From Spirochaetaceae bacterium (GTDB taxonomy: Bacteria; Spirochaetota; Spirochaetia; CADAEX01): a stretch of 36,873 nucleotides of DNA. Where the stretch lies: assembly GCA_009780675.1 (NCBI GenBank), contig WQZP01000021.1:1-36873 (forward strand). The letters run 5' to 3'. Position numbers and translations under genes: made by a program. Shown here piece after piece: positions 35,123 to 36,873 of the stretch. A model generated the notes under the pieces. It was given only the letters and a program-made list of their open reading frames with translations. It was not told the DNA's origin and searched no databases. Numbering within the stretch: the first letter of the stretch is position 1; every line of letters starts with the position of its first letter.

Positions 35123-36094
35123 ATGATATTCGATAAGCCAACAATAGCGATTATTGTTCCTTGCTATAATGAAGAGGAAGTTTTGCCTGAAACCGCAAAA
35201 AGATTATCCAACAAAATACAGCAACTAATCAATGGACAGATTATTACTGAAAAATCTAAAATTGTTTTTGTTGATGATGGTTCAAGTGATAAAACCTGGA
35301 GTTTGATTGAAAAATTTCATATTGAAACCCCATTGATATTCAGTGGCATAAAACTATCTGGAAACAGGGGACATCAAAATGCTCTTTTATGCGGATTGCT
35401 TACGACTAAAAATCGCTTTGATGCAACAATTTCAATTGATGCTGATCTTCAGGATGACATTGACGTTATAGATAGAATGATAGAAAAATACCGGGCAGGG
35501 TATGAAATTGTGTATGGTGTCCGTTCAAATAGAAAAGCTGACAGTTTTTTTAAACGGTCAACAGCACAGGGTTTTTACAGGATTATGCGCTTTTTGGGTG
35601 TGAATGTTGTATATAATCATGCTGATTTTCGTCTTATGGGAAAAAATGCAATTTTAGCGCTTGCGGAATATGGTGAAGTTAATCTCTTTTTGCGTGGTAT
35701 TATTCCTCTCCTCGGATTTAAAACATGCACTGAATATTACACGCGGACCGAGCGTTTTGCGGGAACAACAAAATATCCATTGAGGAAAATGCTTAAATTT
35801 GCTATGGAAGGCATTACCTCATTTTCCATAAAGCCAATACGGATGATAACTTTGCTTGGTGTTTTACTATTCATGGCTAGTATCGGAATGATTGCATATT
35901 TCTTTGTAAGATATTTTACAGGCCATACGATAAGCGGCTGGGCAAGTATTGTCTGTTCACTATGGGGAATAGGTGGCCTAATTCTTTTTTCAATTGGCAT
36001 TGTTGGGGAGTATATTGGAAAAATATATCTTGAGACAAAACATCGTCCCAGGTTTCATGTAGAGCAGTTTTTGCTGAAAAAGGATAAAGCATGA
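35123..36094 (+). CDS. GtrB/DPM1-like polyprenyl-phosphate glycosyltransferase
   Basis: A GT2 enzyme of about 323 residues with two C-terminal TM helices. Motifs: IAIIVPCYNEEEVLPETA, IVFVDDGSSDKTWSLI, LSGNRGHQNALLCGL, the DxD ISIDADLQDD, HADFRLMGKNA and RTERFAGTTKYPLRKMLKFA before the TM pair. GtrB-type enzymes load a sugar onto polyprenyl phosphate at the inner face of the membrane, giving the donor for flipping by GtrA and use by GT-C enzymes. Both partners occur 24 kb away at 10047 and 10506. ATG 35123 has GGAAG 7 nt upstream; the in-frame ATG at 35096 overlaps the previous gene. Confidence 0.88.
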   Translation: MIFDKPTIAIIVPCYNEEEVLPETAKRLSNKIQQLINGQIITEKSKIVFVDDGSSDKTWSLIEKFHIETPLIFSGIKLSGNRGHQNALLCGLLTTKNRFDATISIDADLQDDIDVIDRMIEKYRAGYEIVYGVRSNRKADSFFKRSTAQGFYRIMRFLGVNVVYNHADFRLMGKNAILALAEYGEVNLFLRGIIPLLGFKTCTEYYTRTERFAGTTKYPLRKMLKFAMEGITSFSIKPIRMITLLGVLLFMASIGMIAYFFVRYFTGHTISGWASIVCSLWGIGGLILFSIGIVGEYIGKIYLETKHRPRFHVEQFLLKKDKA

Positions 36095-36155
36095 TTAAAA
36101 ATAGAATAACGAATGTAATTAAACCCATGCCACCTGCCATGATGAAGGACGTAAC

Positions 36156-36873
36156 GTGTTATTATTAAAAAAAGTATTGAGAAAAATTCGAAATGTTTTT
36201 TTATTAATACCTGGGTTTATTTCGTTCCTGCGGGAAAAAAAGATAATATTTATGATAAATGGCGGTTTAGGCAGCCAGATGTGGCAATATGCTGTTGGAC
36301 AGGCAATAGAGAAAAAAAGCAGAGTGCCTGTTTATTATGATACAGAATTTTATAAACATTGGGGAAAAGATTGTTCCGGGCAGTTTAATAGAAACTGGGA
36401 ACTGGATAGCGTGTTTTCAACAATAACAGTAAAAAAAGCAAGCGCTTGTGAAGTTTCTTTTTACAAAATGTTTCTTGGCAAAAGATATAGCGCTAATCGC
36501 ACAGTAACTACTTTTATCGAAGAAATTTTATTATCAAAACAGCCGCGTTATCTTGGCGAGTATTATAATCATATACAGTATGTTGACTTTATTGAGAAAG
36601 CGCTGCGTGATCAGTTTATTTTTGATACAATGAATTTTTCCAAAGATACTGTAGAAATGGCAAAAACCATAAAAAATACACCCTGCGCAGTTGCAGTACA
36701 GGTAAGGCGCGGTGATTTTGTTACTGTTGGCACAGATAAATTAAGTCCTTCTGAATACTTTTACAAAGCAATAGATAAAATAAAAAATTGTATGATTGAG
36801 CAAAATTCAGGGAAAATAGTTTTTTTTATATTTTCCAATGATATTCAATTCTGCCAAAATGTACTTTTTTCTG
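36156..36873 (+). CDS. GT11 alpha-1,2-fucosyltransferase, 3' end beyond the window
   Basis: Partial gene: 239 complete codons and no stop before the window ends. After a hydrophobic, basic start (KKVLRKIRNVFLLIPGFISF) comes the GT11 donor motif FMINGGLGSQMWQYAVGQAI. AVQVRRGDFVTVGTD follows near residue 190, then SEYFYKAIDKIKN and IVFFIFSND. These match bacterial alpha-1,2-fucosyltransferases. The start is GTG 36156 with AAGGA (36145-36149) 6 nt upstream. The N-terminal 30 residues are an extension relative to typical GT11 and may be a membrane anchor. About 60 to 80 residues are probably missing. Confidence 0.88.
   Translation, partial: MLLLKKVLRKIRNVFLLIPGFISFLREKKIIFMINGGLGSQMWQYAVGQAIEKKSRVPVYYDTEFYKHWGKDCSGQFNRNWELDSVFSTITVKKASACEVSFYKMFLGKRYSANRTVTTFIEEILLSKQPRYLGEYYNHIQYVDFIEKALRDQFIFDTMNFSKDTVEMAKTIKNTPCAVAVQVRRGDFVTVGTDKLSPSEYFYKAIDKIKNCMIEQNSGKIVFFIFSNDIQFCQNVLFS

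Noticed and set aside
1-36873. CRISPR arrays, tRNA or rRNA genes, insertion sequences
   Set aside because: No regularly spaced direct repeats, no tRNA-like cloverleaf, no rRNA sequence and no transposase or terminal inverted repeats were recognised.

Overview
The window looks like a low-G+C spirochaete chromosome, probably Treponema-like (inference). The evidence is the gene order dnaN-recF-DUF721, the LTKKER-type N-terminus of RnpA, the N-terminus of YidC, and strong use of AGA/ATA/AAA codons. No rRNA, tRNA, CRISPR array or transposase is visible. Almost every gene is on the + strand; the exceptions are a WecA-type gene and an adenosine-kinase-type gene.

Region 1 (1-6119) is replication-origin housekeeping. 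An AT-rich segment with 10-bp-spaced DnaA-box-like 9-mers precedes dnaN. It is followed by recF, a DUF721/DciA gene and then the block rpmH-rnpA-yidD-yidC-jag. A G+C-richer element with three successive inverted repeats, one of them a perfect 22-bp palindrome, sits between recF and the DUF721 gene.

Region 2 (6176-12882) holds a polyprenyl-phosphate sugar-1-phosphate transferase (WecA/TagO type, - strand), the SAM-cycle pair ahcY-metK behind a possibly structured leader, a GtrA-like flippase, a GT-C membrane glycosyltransferase and a PfkB/adenosine-kinase-type gene (- strand). MetK makes SAM, AhcY splits SAH to homocysteine and adenosine, and the kinase could remove the adenosine.

Region 3 (12883-36873, running off the right end) is a large surface-glycan locus. 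It opens with a promoter/operator dyad and a MarR-like winged-helix regulator. GDP-L-fucose synthesis (gmd, fcl) and an ABC O-antigen-type exporter (wzm, wzt) follow. A HEPN/minimal-nucleotidyltransferase gene pair is wedged between wzm and wzt with overlapping start and stop codons on both sides. About fourteen glycosyltransferase-type genes follow, including a GT2-GT10 fusion, a FUT8/NodZ-like protein, two GT11-type alpha-1,2-fucosyltransferases, a GT14 enzyme, a GT32-type enzyme, two GT4 enzymes, duplicated GT2 and HlpA-like genes and a GtrB-like enzyme. A UDP-xylose cassette (ugd, uxs) with different base composition is embedded in the middle.

The simplest reading of the locus is a lipid-linked glycan started by WecA, built with fucose and probably xylose, and exported by Wzm/Wzt, whose C-terminal domain recognises the chain end. 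The most unusual features are the HEPN/MNT pair inside the exporter, the GT2-GT10 fusion, a small frameshifted gene with an A6 run directly after wzt, and signs of segmental duplication and recombination among the glycosyltransferases.
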